This document shows positions 8,077 through 16,543 of a stretch of DNA of 64,000 nucleotides, piece after piece. The stretch's first letter is position 1. Each line of letters begins with the position of its first letter. The position numbers were made by a program, and so were the translations under genes. Source of the stretch: Cupriavidus pampae (GTDB taxonomy: Bacteria; Pseudomonadota; Gammaproteobacteria; Burkholderiales; Burkholderiaceae); NCBI RefSeq assembly GCF_914271485.1, contig NZ_CAJZAG010000006.1, positions 1-64,000 of the forward strand, written 5' to 3'. The notes under the pieces are model-generated. The model had not been told where the DNA came from and made no database searches. It was given only the letters and a program-made list of their open reading frames with translations.

Positions 8077-8637
8077 ATGACGCACACCCAATCCCTCGCC
8101 CAGCCCCTCGCCCATGAGGCCACGCGCATCGCGCGCGCGTGGCAGGCGCTCGAGTCGGTGCCCGATCCCGAGATTCCGGTGGTATCGATCCGCGATCTGG
8201 GCATCCTGCGCGAGGTTGTGCTCGCTGATGACGGCGAGACGCTTGAAGCCGTGATCACGCCGACCTATTCGGGATGCCCGGCGATGTCGCAGATCGAGGA
8301 GGATGTGGGCCGCGCGCTCGAGCAGGCCGGATTGGCGCCTTGGCGCGTGCGCACCGTGCTGGCGCCGGCCTGGACCACCGACTGGATTACGGCGGCAGGC
8401 CATGCGCGGCTGCGCGAGTACGGCATTGCGCCGCCCCACACCGCCGCCGGCGCCGATGGCGACCACATGCGCCCGCTGCGCTTCATGCCGCGTGCGAGCG
8501 AGCGTGTCGCGGTGGCTTGCCCGCGCTGCGGCAGTACCCATACCGAGGAGCTGGCGCGCTTTGCCTCTACCGCATGCAAGGCGCTTTACCGCTGCCTCGA
8601 CTGCCGCGAGCCGTTCGACTACTTCAAACCGTACTGA
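8077..8637 (+). CDS. paaD: Phenylacetyl-CoA epoxidase accessory protein PaaD
   Basis: A 186-residue protein with a DUF59/MIP18-like N-terminal domain (VPDPEIPVVSIRDLGI near 27-42, and YSGCPAMSQIEED with its conserved Cys) and a C-terminal zinc-ribbon-like part with CPRC and CLDC pairs (about 148-178). PaaD is thought to help assemble the iron or iron-sulfur centres of the epoxidase system and is not part of the core enzyme. It starts 4 bases after paaC. Confidence 0.95.
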   Translation: MTHTQSLAQPLAHEATRIARAWQALESVPDPEIPVVSIRDLGILREVVLADDGETLEAVITPTYSGCPAMSQIEEDVGRALEQAGLAPWRVRTVLAPAWTTDWITAAGHARLREYGIAPPHTAAGADGDHMRPLRFMPRASERVAVACPRCGSTHTEELARFASTACKALYRCLDCREPFDYFKPY

Positions 8638-8664
8638 ATCAGACTGTACTGAGCTCATCGAACC

Positions 8665-9807
8665 ATGACGCCCCAGTTCCATTCGCTGCGCGTGGCGCAG
8701 GTCAGGCCCGAGACCGCCGATACGGTATCGATCGCGTTCGAGGTGCCGCCCGCCCTGCGCGACGCATATCGTTTCACGCAGGGGCAGTTCCTGACTCTGA
8801 AGGCACGGGTCGATGGTACCGACGGTGGTACCGACGGTGGTACCGACGGTGGTACCGACGGTGGTACCGAATTACGTCGCTCCTATTCGATCTGCTGCGG
8901 TGTGCAGGACTACGATGCGCGCGGCGAACTGCGCGTGGCGGTCAAGCGCGTGGCCGATGGGGTGTTCTCTACCTGGCTGCATCGAAATGCGGTGCCGGGA
9001 CGCGCGTTCGATGTCATGGTGCCGGACGGCCGCTTTCATGTGCCTCTCGATGCGACAGCCGCGCGGCACCATGTGGCATTTGCCGCCGGCAGCGGCATCA
9101 CGCCGGTGCTGTCACTGATCCGCACCACGCTGGCGCACGAACCGAACAGCCGTTTCACGCTGGTCTACGGCAATCGCAGCGTGGACAGCATCATCTTTTC
9201 CGAGGCGCTCGAAGACCTCAAGAACCAGTATCTGGCGCGCTTCACGCTGTATCACGTGTTGTCGCGGCAGCCCCAGGAAGTCGATCTGCTGCATGGCCGC
9301 CTGGATCGCGCGCGGGTGGCGCGGTTCCTGTCGTCGCTGCTGCCGGTGGACGACATCGACGCCGCGTTCGTCTGCGGCCCGGCATCGATGATCGACGAGG
9401 TGGAAGGCGCGCTGCGCGACGCGGGGCTGGACCCGCGGCGGATGCATGCGGAGCGATTCGGCGTGCCCGTGGCGCCCGCGCAGCGGGCCGCGGCCCCCGC
9501 CGTGTCCGATGTTGGGACGGGTGTTGGCAGCGATCTGGTGGTGGTGCTCGATGGCAAGCAGCATCGCATGCGTCTGCCCGGGCCGGATGCGAAAGTGCTG
9601 GACACCGCGCTGGCCGCCGGCCTCGATCTGCCGTATGCGTGCAAAGGCGGGGTCTGCTGTACCTGCCGCGCGCGCGTGCTCGAGGGCGAAGTGGAAATGG
9701 AGAAGAATTACACGCTCGAACCCTGGGAAATGGCGAAGGGTTTCGTGCTGACCTGCCAGGCGCGCGCGCTCACCCCGCGCGTGGTCGTGAGCTACGACGA
9801 ACGCTGA
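8665..9807 (+). CDS. paaE: Phenylacetyl-CoA epoxidase reductase PaaE
   Basis: A 380-residue reductase that passes electrons from NAD(P)H to the diiron centre of PaaA. Domain order is FAD-binding ferredoxin-reductase type (1-125), NAD-binding (about 130-260, AAGSGITPVLSLI) and a C-terminal plant-type 2Fe-2S ferredoxin with the C-x4-C-x2-C motif in CKGGVCCTC (about 329-337) and the last Cys in LTCQA. The FAD domain is interrupted at about residues 50-69 by an in-frame repeat of TDGG units encoded by a 12-bp tandem repeat, where other members have a short surface loop. It is the last structural gene of the paa operon. Confidence 0.95.
   Translation: MTPQFHSLRVAQVRPETADTVSIAFEVPPALRDAYRFTQGQFLTLKARVDGTDGGTDGGTDGGTDGGTELRRSYSICCGVQDYDARGELRVAVKRVADGVFSTWLHRNAVPGRAFDVMVPDGRFHVPLDATAARHHVAFAAGSGITPVLSLIRTTLAHEPNSRFTLVYGNRSVDSIIFSEALEDLKNQYLARFTLYHVLSRQPQEVDLLHGRLDRARVARFLSSLLPVDDIDAAFVCGPASMIDEVEGALRDAGLDPRRMHAERFGVPVAPAQRAAAPAVSDVGTGVGSDLVVVLDGKQHRMRLPGPDAKVLDTALAAGLDLPYACKGGVCCTCRARVLEGEVEMEKNYTLEPWEMAKGFVLTCQARALTPRVVVSYDER
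8815..8870 (+). repeat. 12-bp tandem repeat inside paaE
   Basis: Four perfect copies of GGTACCGACGGT (8815-8862) are followed by a partial fifth. The unit length of 12 keeps the frame and encodes Gly-Thr-Asp-Gly repeats in the FAD domain of PaaE. Perfect identity between copies suggests recent expansion. Confidence 0.95.
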
Positions 9808-9938
9808 AGCCCCCGCAGCATCACGCGCCGTGATTACAATGGCGGGAAACTCATGCCCCGCACATGTGACACCAGCGTGTGTCACCAGCGGCGGCCCCGG
9901 CGTTCAGGGAAGCGTCGTTCCACTCTTACATCACGGCC

Positions 9939-10733
9939 ATGCAATATATCCATGTCGTCAACGGCGATGCCGCGGGCAATACGTTGCGTCAGGCACTGGC
10001 ACAAGCCTCTCGTCCCGATCCGGTGGTCGTGTTGCGCGACGATCTGGCCGTCGGGCCGCTCGCCGACGTCGACAGTACCGGGTTGATCCGTTCCGGCTTC
10101 TGGCAACGCGTGGCTCCCAAGACCGATATCGATTTCCCCGGCGAAATGCGCCAGGCGCTCGAGCAGCTGCAGGCGCTGCGCCGCGACGACAAGGAAGTCG
10201 CGATTTGGCACGGACAGAGCGCGGCGGACCAGTTGATGCTGCGCCGGGTCGTGTCGCACCTGTATCAGGCGCCGCAGCGGATCAACGAGGTATCGATGGA
10301 TCTGCGTGAACTGGAAACGCCGCCGCAGGCCAACCTTGCTGCCATTGGCATGTATCCGGCGGCCCGGCTCGCCCGCCGTTTCTCGACCATTGCACCGGTG
10401 TCGGTGCTGCGCCTTGGCCGACTTGGCTACGAGTGGCAGCAGAACGTGAAGGAGAACGCCGATGTGCGGCTGTGGAAGGGCAATACGATCGTGCCCGCCG
10501 CGTATCACACGGTGGATGACGTCATTCTCGACCGGACGCCCGACGACTGGACCTCCGCGGTGCAGGTGGTGGGCAGCGTGATGGGTGCCGTGGATGGGCT
10601 GCTGGCGAGCGACTGGTTTGTGTTCTGGCGCTGCCGCGAGTTGATCAGCGCGGGGCAGCTCGTGCTGCGCGGCAATGCCGATGCGATGCAGAACTGCGAG
10701 TTGCGCCGTAATCCGATGCTGAGCGCCGAGTAA
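9939..10733 (+). CDS. DUF1835 domain protein
   Basis: A 264-residue soluble protein matching DUF1835, recognised by the start MQYIHVVNGDAAGNTLRQAL and by RDDLAVGPL near residues 33-41; the C-terminal half resembles the associated DUF3658 region. Function unknown. The ATG at 9939 aligns with the conserved domain start. It lies between paaE and the TetR regulator on the same strand, 131 bases after paaE and 18 before the regulator, so it may be co-transcribed with the regulator. Confidence 0.8.
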   Translation: MQYIHVVNGDAAGNTLRQALAQASRPDPVVVLRDDLAVGPLADVDSTGLIRSGFWQRVAPKTDIDFPGEMRQALEQLQALRRDDKEVAIWHGQSAADQLMLRRVVSHLYQAPQRINEVSMDLRELETPPQANLAAIGMYPAARLARRFSTIAPVSVLRLGRLGYEWQQNVKENADVRLWKGNTIVPAAYHTVDDVILDRTPDDWTSAVQVVGSVMGAVDGLLASDWFVFWRCRELISAGQLVLRGNADAMQNCELRRNPMLSAE

Positions 10734-10751
10734 CGGCAGGATCAAGCCTCC

Positions 10752-11402
10752 ATGGCCAGAACCAAGGCGCCCGATTTCGAGGCTCAGCGCGAGCAGATTC
10801 TCGAGCTTGCCGCTGCAGCGTTTGCCGCGAGCAGCTACCCGAGTACGTCAATGTCGGACCTCGCGGCGGCATGCGGGACTTCCAAGGCGCGGCTTTACCA
10901 CTATTACGAGAGCAAGGAGGCGATCCTGTTCGATCTGCTCGACCGCTATACGCAGCGGCTGATGGGGATCGTGACGAAGGTGGAAGCCGACGGGGAACGC
11001 CGTGGCCGTACCGAGCAGGAGCGCTTTGCGGACCTGTTGCGTGCGTTCCTGGCCGAGTACGAGACCTCGCAGACCCGGCATATTGCGTTGATCAACGACG
11101 TGAAGTTTCTGGCGGATGAGCAGCGGGATCGCATTCTGCAACGCGAGCGCGATGTGGTGGCGGCGTTTGGGCGTCAGCTACGGTTGGCGTATCCGGCGCG
11201 CGTGACGACCGAGAACCAGACGCCGCTGACGATGACCGTCTTTGGCATGATCAACTGGACGTTCACGTGGTTGAAGCCTGGGGGCAAGCTGTCTTATGCC
11301 GCGTTTGCGGAGATGGTGGTGGATTTGCTTGAAGGTGGGCTGGTTAGAGGCTTGCCCTCTCCCCCGGCCCCTCTCCCCGGGGGAGAGGGGAGAAAACAAT
11401 AG
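10752..11402 (+). CDS. paaR: TetR family regulator, PaaR-like
   Basis: A 216-residue TetR/AcrR repressor. The DNA-binding helix-turn-helix is SMSDLAAACGTSKARLYHYY (about 34-53), followed by a ligand-binding domain. Its place beside paaABCDE and the palindromic operator in the paaA promoter make a phenylacetyl-CoA-responsive repressor the likely role; the symbol is assigned on that context. The last 15 residues (SPPAPLPGGEGRKQ) are encoded by a dispersed palindromic repeat (11355-11399), so the native C-terminus has probably been replaced or extended by insertion of that element. Confidence 0.8.
   Translation: MARTKAPDFEAQREQILELAAAAFAASSYPSTSMSDLAAACGTSKARLYHYYESKEAILFDLLDRYTQRLMGIVTKVEADGERRGRTEQERFADLLRAFLAEYETSQTRHIALINDVKFLADEQRDRILQRERDVVAAFGRQLRLAYPARVTTENQTPLTMTVFGMINWTFTWLKPGGKLSYAAFAEMVVDLLEGGLVRGLPSPPAPLPGGEGRKQ
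11355..11399 (+). repeat. Dispersed CCCTCTCC/GGAGAGGG palindromic element, copy 1
   Basis: This copy holds a perfect 11-bp stem CCCCTCTCCCC/GGGGAGAGGGG (11368-11390), followed by AGAAAACAAT. Near-identical copies occur at 62108-62154 and 62171-62215, and a shorter one at 31135-31167. Here it lies inside the 3' end of the TetR gene and encodes its last residues. Confidence 0.9.
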
Positions 11403-11454
11403 GTGAGACGCTAGCGGCCGGCCCTCGAGGCAGAGAGGGCAAACCGTTGGCATC

Positions 11455-13272
11455 TCAGGACCACTCGGCGTCCTGGTTCTTCTGGCGTTGCTCGCGGTCC
11501 TGGCGGAACATCTCCTCCAGTTCGTCGCGGGCCTGGCGGGCCAGGGAGACCAGTTTTTTCTGGTCGGTGTAGTGCGGGTAGAAACGGTCGATAGCCGCGA
11601 TGTTGTGGCGGCGGAAGCGTAGGGCCACGTTGCGGGCATCGGACGGATCGAACCCCAGGCCTTCCAGCACGCGCCGGCCCATCATCAGCGAGCCCTCGAA
11701 CATTTCGCGTTCGAAGGTGTCCACGCCGCGGTCCTTGAGCTGGTAGATATGCGACACGTGCCGGGCACGCGCATAGATCTTGAGGTCCGGCCAGCGCTCG
11801 CGCACGCGGTCGATCAGCGCGAGGCTGTCTTCCATGCCATCGACCGCGACCACGAGGATCTTCGCGCTGCCCGCGCCGGCGGCCTCGAGCAAATCCACGC
11901 GCGTGGCGTCGCCATAGAACACATTGAAGCCGAACTCGCGCAGAAACTCGATCTGATCCGGGTCGTGATCCAGCACGGTCACGCCAATGCCCTGCGCATA
12001 AAGCAGACGACCGATGATCTGGCCGAAGCGACCAAACCCCGCGATGATCACCGGCGAGTTCTGCGGCGGAATGACATCGTCGGGACGTCCGCTCGCATTG
12101 AGGCCCGGTGCCACGAAGCGGTCGAACGCCAGCAACAGCAGCGGGGTGGCCACCATCGACAGCGCGACCATCAGTACCAGCAGCGCCTCGGTACGCTCAG
12201 GCAGCAGGCCCGCGCCGCCGGCCACCGAGAACACCACGAACGCGAACTCGCCGCCTTGTGAAATCAGCAGCGCGAACAGCAGGCGCTGACCGCGTGCTAT
12301 GGCGAATCGGCGCGCGAGCAGCATCAGGATGCCGGTCTTCACCAGCACGAAGCCGAGCACCAGACCCATCACCTGCCAGGGCGACTGCGAGAGAATGCCG
12401 AAGTCGATCGACATGCCGACGGCCATGAAGAACAGCCCCAGCAGCAGTCCCTTGAACGGCTCGATATCGGCCTCCAGCGCATGGCGATATTCCGAGTCCG
12501 CCAGCAGCACGCCGGCGACGAAGGTGCCGAGCGCCATCGAGAGTCCCACCGCATCCATCATCAACGCGATGCCGATGACGAGCAGCAGCGCGAACGCCGT
12601 GAACATCTCGCGCATATCGGTGCGCGCGATGAACCGCAATGCGGGGCGTACGAGATAACGGCCACCCACCACCACCGCGCCCATCACGGCTACGGCTTTG
12701 GCGGCGGTCTGCCAGTGCGGCGTGCCCGACCCCATATGGATCGCGTCGGAGGCATCGATCGCGAGCAGCGGCAGCAACGCGATCATCGGAATGGCAGCGA
12801 TGTCCTGAAATAGCAGAATGCCGAAACTGGCGGCACCGGCCGGGGTGCCCATGAGATTGCGCTCGGCCAACGTGGCAAACGCGATGGCTGTGGACGACAG
12901 CGCAAGCCCGAGCCCGGCCACCAGCGCCACCTGCCAAGGTGCGCCGAGTAGCGCGGCAATGCCGCCCAGCGCCAGCGCACACGCGACCAGCTGCATGGAA
13001 CCGAAACGGAAGATGGTCTGCTTCAGCATACGGAGCTTCTTGGGCTCCAGCTCCAGGCCGATCACGAACAGCATCATCACGACGCCGAATTCGGAGAAAT
13101 GGAGGATCGACTCGACGTTCGTGACGAGCCGCAGCGCGTGCGGGCCGATCGCCGCGCCGGCAATCAGGTAGCCAAGCACGGCGCCCAGGCCGAAACGGCG
13201 CGCGAGCGGTACCGCGACCACCGCGGCCACCAGGAACACCAGCAACGCGATCAGGAAGTCGTGCTGGCTCAT
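11455..13272 (-). CDS. kefC: CPA2-type potassium/proton antiporter, KefC-like
   Basis: A 605-residue inner-membrane protein. The first part (about 1-380) is a hydrophobic Na+/H+-exchanger domain with many membrane spans; after it comes a TrkA-N (RCK) nucleotide-binding domain beginning PVIIAGFGRFGQIIGRLLYA (about 405-424). This plan is that of the glutathione-gated KefB/KefC potassium efflux systems that acidify the cytoplasm during electrophile stress. The gene overlaps its upstream neighbour, a KefF-like flavoprotein, by 4 bases (ATGA), which supports joint translation and the Kef assignment. KefB rather than KefC cannot be excluded. Confidence 0.85.
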   Translation of the reverse strand: MSQHDFLIALLVFLVAAVVAVPLARRFGLGAVLGYLIAGAAIGPHALRLVTNVESILHFSEFGVVMMLFVIGLELEPKKLRMLKQTIFRFGSMQLVACALALGGIAALLGAPWQVALVAGLGLALSSTAIAFATLAERNLMGTPAGAASFGILLFQDIAAIPMIALLPLLAIDASDAIHMGSGTPHWQTAAKAVAVMGAVVVGGRYLVRPALRFIARTDMREMFTAFALLLVIGIALMMDAVGLSMALGTFVAGVLLADSEYRHALEADIEPFKGLLLGLFFMAVGMSIDFGILSQSPWQVMGLVLGFVLVKTGILMLLARRFAIARGQRLLFALLISQGGEFAFVVFSVAGGAGLLPERTEALLVLMVALSMVATPLLLLAFDRFVAPGLNASGRPDDVIPPQNSPVIIAGFGRFGQIIGRLLYAQGIGVTVLDHDPDQIEFLREFGFNVFYGDATRVDLLEAAGAGSAKILVVAVDGMEDSLALIDRVRERWPDLKIYARARHVSHIYQLKDRGVDTFEREMFEGSLMMGRRVLEGLGFDPSDARNVALRFRRHNIAAIDRFYPHYTDQKKLVSLARQARDELEEMFRQDREQRQKNQDAEWS

Positions 13273-13856
13273 GGTTCGATCTCCTCCGAGGCTGCGCTCT
13301 CCGGCTCGATATCGGGCGGCAGGGGTGAGGACGGGGTCAGGTGGCGGGCCACATGTTCGATATGAAGCGCAAGGGCGTCGGCATGGGCGTTGTCGGCATC
13401 GTGCAGCACGATCGGCGGCAGCCAGCTCATGTCACAGCGCGTGGCGGTCTGCTGCAGCGGCAGCAGGAACGCTTCGAGCGGAGCGCCATGAACGCCATCG
13501 GGACCGTAGGCGTCGGCCTGCCCACCTGTACTCACCACGGCCAACATCGACTTGCCGCGCAGCGCGGTGCCGCCCGGCCCATAGGCCCAGCCAAACTCGA
13601 GCACCTCGTCGAGCCACAGCTTGAGTAGCGCGGGCACGCTATACCAGCGCAGTGGGAACTGCAGCACAACGGTATCGGCCGTGGAGAGCACGCGCTGCTC
13701 GGCCACGACATCGATGTCGTAATCGACATAGCGCCGATACAGCTCCCGGACCTCGACATGCGGCAAGGCCGCCAGCGCTTCGGCCAGTGGATGGTTGACG
13801 CGCGAGCGGCGTGGCGCGGGGTGCGCATAAATCACTACGATCGGAGGCTCGTTCAT
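13269..13856 (-). CDS. NAD(P)H oxidoreductase, KefF/KefG-like ancillary protein
   Basis: A 195-residue flavodoxin-fold NAD(P)H quinone oxidoreductase. Family features are the start IVVIYAHPAPRRSRVN, then QFPLRWYSVPALLKLWLDEV (about 71-90) and the GKSMLAVVSTGGQADAY block. In E. coli, KefF binds the KefC cytoplasmic domain and is needed for full efflux. The 4-base overlap with the antiporter gene supports the same role here. The start at 13856 (MNEPPIVV) is chosen over a longer frame from 13943 because it matches the family beginning. Confidence 0.85.
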   Translation of the reverse strand: MNEPPIVVIYAHPAPRRSRVNHPLAEALAALPHVEVRELYRRYVDYDIDVVAEQRVLSTADTVVLQFPLRWYSVPALLKLWLDEVLEFGWAYGPGGTALRGKSMLAVVSTGGQADAYGPDGVHGAPLEAFLLPLQQTATRCDMSWLPPIVLHDADNAHADALALHIEHVARHLTPSSPLPPDIEPESAASEEIEP

Positions 13857-14261
13857 CAAGGCGGTTGGTCTTTTTGGCTGGATCTCTGGGCTCGCGTCCA
13901 TCAGCGTGAAGCGTGCGGCGTTGCAACAAACCCACAACACCAATAGGTATGACGCAATCGCCTCATGGATAAATCCATGATTCCATTGAAATTTTTACGA
14001 ATTTGCGGCGACTGCGACGGCCATCGCATGGCGTCGCTTACGCCAGACTGACAAATCCACTACAATACTTTCCGCGTTGCAGCAACCTAGTGTTTGCCCG
14101 CAGTCAGTGCGCGCAGTTGCCTTGCCATGCGGCTTTCATTCGCAGCATCTGACGCCATTTTTATCTCGCGTTGTTATACCCGGATTGCCACAACTTGGTT
14201 GTCGCAGTTCAATGAACATCGCGTTGACCCCAGTCGTGACATCAGTCAGGAAGGACCTCAA

Positions 14262-14957
14262 GTGAACCCGCTCGAACTGAGCAAGGCCGTCGGCGCAGTC
14301 TCCGACGAAGATCTTCGCCGTGCCGCCAAGGCCCAGGCCGCGCAACGCGCGTCCGTGCTGGTGCGCGAGCTCGCCGCGCATCATCGCTCGCGGCTGGTGA
14401 AGCATTTTCTCGCGCTTGGCGAGGAAGATCGCCTGCTCCGTTTCGGTCAGTCCGTTGGCAACCATGTGATCGAAGCCTACGTCGAGAGCATCGACTTCGA
14501 CCACGACAGCGTGTTCGGCGTCTACGACGAGCATCTGGAGCTGGTGGGGGTGGGGCACTTTGCGAACCTGCGCGACAACGCCGAAGGCCGGGTGGCGGAG
14601 TTTGGCGTGTCGGTCTCGAAGAGCGCGCGCGGGCGCGGCATTGGCAGCTCGCTGTTCCAGCGCGCCGCGATGCACGGGCGCAATTCGCATGTGCGCACGC
14701 TGTACATGCACTGCCTGTCGCGCAACGCCGCGATGATGCATATCGCGAAGAAGGCTGGCATGAAGGTGCAGTACGCCTATGGCGAAGCCGATGCGTACCT
14801 GGAACTGCCGCCGGCCGATACGGTCAGCCGTCTGACCGAAGTCCTGGATGAGCAGGTGGCCGACCTCGACTATATCGTTCGCCGCAACCTTCGCGACGTG
14901 CGCCGGTTCGGACTGCGCTTCTGGCGTTCGATGGTGCCGCAGAAGGGTACGGTCTGA
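14262..14957 (+). CDS. GNAT family N-acetyltransferase
   Basis: A 231-residue GNAT acetyltransferase of unknown substrate. The acetyl-CoA binding motif A is visible as VSVSKSARGRGIGSSLFQRA (about 117-136), followed by the conserved NAAMMHIAKKAGM segment. The GTG start at 14262 is preferred: an AGGAAGGA ribosome site lies at about 14248-14255, and the upstream frame extension is not family-like. The terminator at 14983-15014 follows. Confidence 0.85.
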   Translation: MNPLELSKAVGAVSDEDLRRAAKAQAAQRASVLVRELAAHHRSRLVKHFLALGEEDRLLRFGQSVGNHVIEAYVESIDFDHDSVFGVYDEHLELVGVGHFANLRDNAEGRVAEFGVSVSKSARGRGIGSSLFQRAAMHGRNSHVRTLYMHCLSRNAAMMHIAKKAGMKVQYAYGEADAYLELPPADTVSRLTEVLDEQVADLDYIVRRNLRDVRRFGLRFWRSMVPQKGTV

Positions 14958-14982
14958 ACGTAGCCTCCGCGTTCACGCGACA

Positions 14983-15014
14983 ACGGCGCACCAGCACGGT
15001 GCGCCGTTTGTCTT
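14983..15014 (+). terminator. Rho-independent terminator
   Basis: A perfect 10-bp stem ACGGCGCACC/GGTGCGCCGT with a 5-base loop is followed by a T-rich tail (TTGTCTTT). It sits 25 bases after the GNAT stop codon and just before the convergent Lrp gene. Confidence 0.85.
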
Positions 15015-15032
15015 TGGGCACGCCGCGCAGGC

Positions 15033-15524
15033 TTACGCGCCTGCAACGGGCAGCGCGGTGGTGTCCTTGATCGATTCCAGTGCGAAGCTCGAGCGGACGT
15101 CGATCACTGACGGATGCGCGAGCAACTGCTCCTGCATGAAGCGCGCGAAGTGCTCCATGTCCTCGACGTACACCTTGAGCAGCAGATCCATCTCACCGGT
15201 CATCGCGTGGCAGGCCGCCACCTCTGGCCAGGTGTTGATGGCGGCGCGGAACAGGTCCAGCGGCGCCTTGCCCTTGGGTGTGCCGCCCTGCTTCTCGAGC
15301 CGCACGTTGATATAGGCCAGCAGCCCCAGCCCGACCTTGTTGGGTTCGAGCAGCGCGGCGTACTGGCGAATGACGCCAATTTCCTCGAGCCGCCGGATGC
15401 GGCGCAGGCACGGGCTTGGCGAGAGGTTCACACGCTCCGCCACTTCGAGGTTGGTCAGCCGACCGTTGGTCTGCAGCACCTCGAGGATCTTTCGATCGAT
15501 CTTGTCCAGCTCCACCTTGCTCAC
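15033..15524 (-). CDS. Lrp/AsnC family regulator
   Basis: A 163-residue leucine-responsive-type regulator. The N-terminal helix-turn-helix is LDKIDRKILEVLQTNGRL followed by LTNLEVAERVNLSPSPCLRR (about 5-43), and the C-terminal half is the RAM ligand-binding domain with MTGEMDLLLKVYVED. The start is uncertain: GTG 15524 has a GGAG site 9 bases upstream and gives the usual family beginning, while a GTG at 15587 would add 21 residues. No obvious target operon adjoins it, so it may act at a distance or on itself. Confidence 0.85.
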   Translation of the reverse strand: MSKVELDKIDRKILEVLQTNGRLTNLEVAERVNLSPSPCLRRIRRLEEIGVIRQYAALLEPNKVGLGLLAYINVRLEKQGGTPKGKAPLDLFRAAINTWPEVAACHAMTGEMDLLLKVYVEDMEHFARFMQEQLLAHPSVIDVRSSFALESIKDTTALPVAGA

Positions 15525-15704
15525 GGTTTGTTGCTCCGCAATATGTTTGTCGGCAATTTTTTTGCGCAAATTTAACAAGTCGTGCACAAGCCTGCAATTT
15601 TTTTGATGCGGGACCCGTACTTTCCCCTAGCCCGGACGCTCGTCAGGCCAACGTAACAAGACAGGCAAGAGTGATGCCAACGCCTTGCGCCGGCAACGGT
15701 AAAC

Positions 15705-15733
15705 GAAAAAACGCGATCCCGAAGGATCGCGTT
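15705..15733 (-). terminator. Rho-independent terminator
   Basis: On the minus strand a 9-bp stem ACGCGATCC/GGATCGCGT closed by a TTCG tetraloop is followed by six T residues. It lies 48 bases beyond the stop of the EF-hand gene and terminates it. Confidence 0.9.
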
Positions 15734-15780
15734 GCTTCCAGCCGCCTCAGCCGCCTCGACTCGGCGGCTGCCCCGGCGGG

Positions 15781-16389
15781 TCAGTTGGCTGCGGGAGCCG
15801 ATGCCGGCGGCGGGCCGCGGCGCTTCGGGCCATCCTTGTGCATCTTCTCCATGGCCTTCTTGATCTCGTCCTGGGTCACCTTGCCGTCCTTGTTCACGTC
15901 GATCTGATCGAAGTGAGCGGCCATGCGCGGGAACGCGGCCTTCATCTCGTCGCGGGTCAGCGCGCCGTCACCGTTCTTGTCGGCCGCCTTGAACTTCTCG
16001 TCGAACTTCGCCTTCATCTCGGCGCGACGGGCTTCCCATTGCGCCTTGTGATAAGCCGCCAGTTCGGACTTGTCGAGCTTGCCGTCGTGGTTGGTATCGA
16101 TCTTGTTGAAGACCGCATCGGCCTCCGCCTTCGAGATGGCGCCGTCGCCATCGGTGTCCACCGACTTCAGCCACATGCCGTCGCCATGGTGGTGATGCTT
16201 GTGGTCGCCATTTCGGTCGCCGCGATAACCGGGACCGCCTGCGGGAGGTGCCGATGGCGCTGCCGTAGCGGACGGCGCGGTGTTCGCTGGTGCGGGGGCG
16301 GTCTGCGCGAACGCGGCGCCTGCTGCCAGGAACAGCGCCGACGTGGCCAGGAAGGTCTTGATGGTGTGGGTCTTCTGCATGCGTTGCAT
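15781..16389 (-). CDS. Secreted four-EF-hand calcium-binding protein
   Basis: A 202-residue protein with a cleavable signal peptide (about 1-28, ending GAAFA). A Pro/Ala-rich linker and a His-rich patch (DHKHHHHGDG, about 62-71) follow, then four EF-hand loops: DTDGDGAISKAE, DTNHDGKLDKSE, DKNGDGALTRDE and DVNKDGKVTQDE, all with full calcium-ligand positions. It is likely periplasmic and binds calcium; the His patch could bind other metals. The role is unknown. The start at 16389 has GAGGAG 8 bases upstream; an ATG at 16407 is the alternative. Confidence 0.85.
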   Translation of the reverse strand: MQRMQKTHTIKTFLATSALFLAAGAAFAQTAPAPANTAPSATAAPSAPPAGGPGYRGDRNGDHKHHHHGDGMWLKSVDTDGDGAISKAEADAVFNKIDTNHDGKLDKSELAAYHKAQWEARRAEMKAKFDEKFKAADKNGDGALTRDEMKAAFPRMAAHFDQIDVNKDGKVTQDEIKKAMEKMHKDGPKRRGPPPASAPAAN

Positions 16390-16543
16390 ATCCGTGCTCC
16401 TCTTCATGCGTTGTGCATGTACGGATTAGAACGCAGGGAATCGTGCGAAGTTGGCGCTTTTAATACGATGTTACCGGGCTCACAGATGGCCCGGTCTGTC
16501 GTAATCAGCCGAAATCGAAGCTATATGTTGCGCTAACAGTGCG

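Noticed and set aside
13964-13979. Palindrome CATGGAT-aa-ATCCATG upstream of the KefF-like gene as an operator
   Set aside because: It is a single palindrome about 110 bases from the gene start with no promoter seen beside it, so it is recorded but not called.
14077-14265. 62-codon open frame before the GNAT gene, possibly a leader peptide
   Set aside because: No ribosome site or conserved pattern was seen, and the GNAT start has its own strong ribosome site.
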